Part shown: positions 7,420 to 8,074 of the stretch, one piece after another | How the letters are laid out: each line of letters starts with the position of its first letter | Numbering within the stretch: the first letter of the stretch is position 1 | DNA from: JASJBU01 sp965372385 | Lineage (GTDB): Bacteria; Pseudomonadota; Gammaproteobacteria; Chromatiales; Chromatiaceae | Direction of reading: 5' to 3' | Length of the DNA: 8,074 nt | Assembly (NCBI GenBank): GCA_965372385.1 | Contig: CBDVCD010000151.1 | Coordinates: 1-8,074 of the forward strand | Made by a program: the position numbers and the translations under genes | The notes under the pieces: generated by a model | Databases searched by the model: none | Seen by the model: the letters and a program-made list of their open reading frames with translations, nothing else | Told to the model about the DNA's origin: nothing

Positions 7420-7440
7420 CGGCTCAGATAGCCGTTTCTT
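7419..7440 (+). terminator. Terminator-like hairpin upstream of queD
   Basis: ACGGCT (7419-7424) and AGCCGT (7430-7435) form a six-pair GC-rich stem with loop CAGAT, followed directly by TTCTT on the plus strand. The shape is that of a short intrinsic terminator or attenuator, yet it sits 43 bases before the queD ATG and after no plus-strand gene. It may instead be part of a regulatory leader. Its A7419 is shared with the preceding inverted repeat. Confidence 0.35.
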
Positions 7441-7482
7441 TAACCGTGACCTTCGCTCGATAAATCACCATTGAATGCGCCC

Positions 7483-7887
7483 ATGTACACCGTTACCAAA
7501 GAGATCCACTTCTGCTATGGCCACCGCCTGCTCAACCACACAGGCAAGTGCCGTCATCTGCATGGCCACAATGCAACCGCTGTAATCCGGCTGGAGTCTA
7601 TGGTTCTCGATGAACTGGGAATGGTCTGTGATTTCAGCGATATCGGGGACTACGCAAAAGCCTGGATAGACACCGAACTCGACCACAACATGCTGATGCA
7701 TAAGGACGACCCTCTGCTCCCCAGCCTACAGCAGGCTGGGGAACGGGTATATCTCATGGAACACAACCCCACCGCCGAGAACATCGCAAGACTGATCTTC
7801 GATCATGTGGCAAATGGTGGTTACCCGGTTATCGAAGTGGCTATTTATGAGACCGCCAGCGCCCTGGCCAGCTATCGTCGAAATTGA
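7483..7887 (+). CDS. queD: 6-carboxy-5,6,7,8-tetrahydropterin synthase
   Basis: A cytosolic enzyme of the 6-pyruvoyl-tetrahydropterin synthase fold. As QueD it would convert 7,8-dihydroneopterin triphosphate to 6-carboxytetrahydropterin, the second step toward the preQ0/queuosine tRNA base. The 134-residue length is normal. The zinc ligands are H14 (in YGHRL), H27 and H29. The catalytic cysteine C23 lies in CRHLHGH, the CxxxHGH pattern typical of QueD rather than of the folate-type variants. D67-H68 in LDHNML, the PTAENIA segment (96-102) and E123 complete the active site. The family-typical start MYTVTKEI and the absence of conserved residues before it favour the ATG at 7483 over an in-frame TTG at 7471. 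No Shine-Dalgarno is evident; a weak GATAAA (7459-7464) might be a -10 box giving a leader of about a dozen bases. No queC, queE or queF is nearby. A eukaryotic-type pterin synthase role is less likely. Confidence 0.87.
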   Translation: MYTVTKEIHFCYGHRLLNHTGKCRHLHGHNATAVIRLESMVLDELGMVCDFSDIGDYAKAWIDTELDHNMLMHKDDPLLPSLQQAGERVYLMEHNPTAENIARLIFDHVANGGYPVIEVAIYETASALASYRRN

Positions 7888-7963
7888 ACCTAGATTCCTC
7901 AGTTGACCGCTCTCTACTGCACCTATAGCTTTGAAATCATAAGCCTTATCAGTGTTGATTGAT

Positions 7964-7980
7964 TTCACCTAATGGGTGAA
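7964..7980. repeat. Intergenic hairpin
   Basis: TTCACC (7964-7969) and GGTGAA (7975-7980) form a perfect six-pair stem with loop TAATG. No T run follows, so it is not a typical intrinsic terminator. It resembles the GGGTGAATAACG type of palindromic intergenic repeat found in several proteobacteria, but copy number cannot be judged from one window. Confidence 0.4.
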
Positions 7981-7991
7981 TAACGCTACAC

Positions 7992-8009
7992 CGCGAATGG
8001 CGCGTTTTT
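7992..8009 (+). terminator. Weak candidate terminator after queD
   Basis: CGCG (7992-7995), loop AATGG and CGCG (8001-8004) are followed by five T residues. The stem has only four pairs, though all are GC, and it lies about 105 bases past the queD stop. It is the best plus-strand terminator candidate in the region but may be part of a repeat element. Confidence 0.3.
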
Positions 8010-8074
8010 GGTGGTGCATGTCGAGGGTCGCTCCTGCACTCCATGTGCTTGCGACACTTGTGCCTCCCTGCACG
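8010..8074. repeat. Repeat-like structured segment running off the window
   Basis: No gene is supported here. GTCGC (8027-8031) pairs with GCGAC (8051-8055), enclosing a nested GCAC (8036-8039) and GTGC (8045-8048) stem. CTCCTGCAC (8031-8039) recurs with one extra C at 8064-8073. The combination of nested inverted arms and a direct repeat in noncoding sequence suggests a dispersed intergenic repeat that continues past the edge. Confidence 0.35.

Noticed and set aside
7400..7445. preQ1 riboswitch ahead of queD
   Set aside because: The characteristic small pseudoknot with its A-rich tail next to the start is not seen; only ordinary hairpins are visible.
7471..7482. TTG start giving a QueD four residues longer
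   Set aside because: The downstream ATG gives the usual MYTVTKEI beginning, and neither start has a clear ribosome binding site.
7944..8074. Minus-strand frame open from the right edge to about 7944
   Set aside because: Its Arg/His/Cys-rich translation looks like the reading of structured noncoding sequence, with no family resemblance.

Overview
The window looks like a stretch of gammaproteobacterial chromosome with a moderately high GC content (mid-fifties percent by eye). Closely packed genes, a large sensor protein joined to cyclic-di-GMP domains, an EntD-type phosphopantetheinyl transferase and QueD all fit a free-living or symbiotic environmental gammaproteobacterium. That placement is inferred from protein style only; no rRNA or marker gene is present.

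Layout: positions 1-90 are a short leader. Positions 91-4599 encode one 1502-residue hybrid sensor kinase. It has two membrane helices, HAMP, a histidine kinase core, two receiver domains, a histidine phosphotransfer (HPt) domain, a third receiver, PAS, GGDEF and EAL. Its stop codon overlaps the start of a 287-residue HDOD protein (4599-5462). Facing this pair is a histidine-rich nickel/cobalt-type transporter (6174-5479). Divergent from it is a phosphopantetheinyl transferase (6267-6908). A 155-residue protein of unknown function (7380-6913) converges on that gene, and the queuosine-pathway gene queD (7483-7887) diverges from it. The last 187 bases hold no gene but carry hairpins and a repeat-like segment that runs off the edge.

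The main point of interest is the first two genes. All catalytic and phosphorylation residues needed for a complete His-Asp-His-Asp relay are visible in one chain. The third receiver, after the HPt, sits directly ahead of a PAS-GGDEF-EAL output that retains the signatures of both cyclic-di-GMP synthesis and hydrolysis. The translationally coupled HDOD protein is probably a partner. The other four genes are single-gene units with alternating orientation and no clear functional link to the signalling pair or to one another. I see no CRISPR array, insertion sequence, tRNA, rRNA or phage gene.
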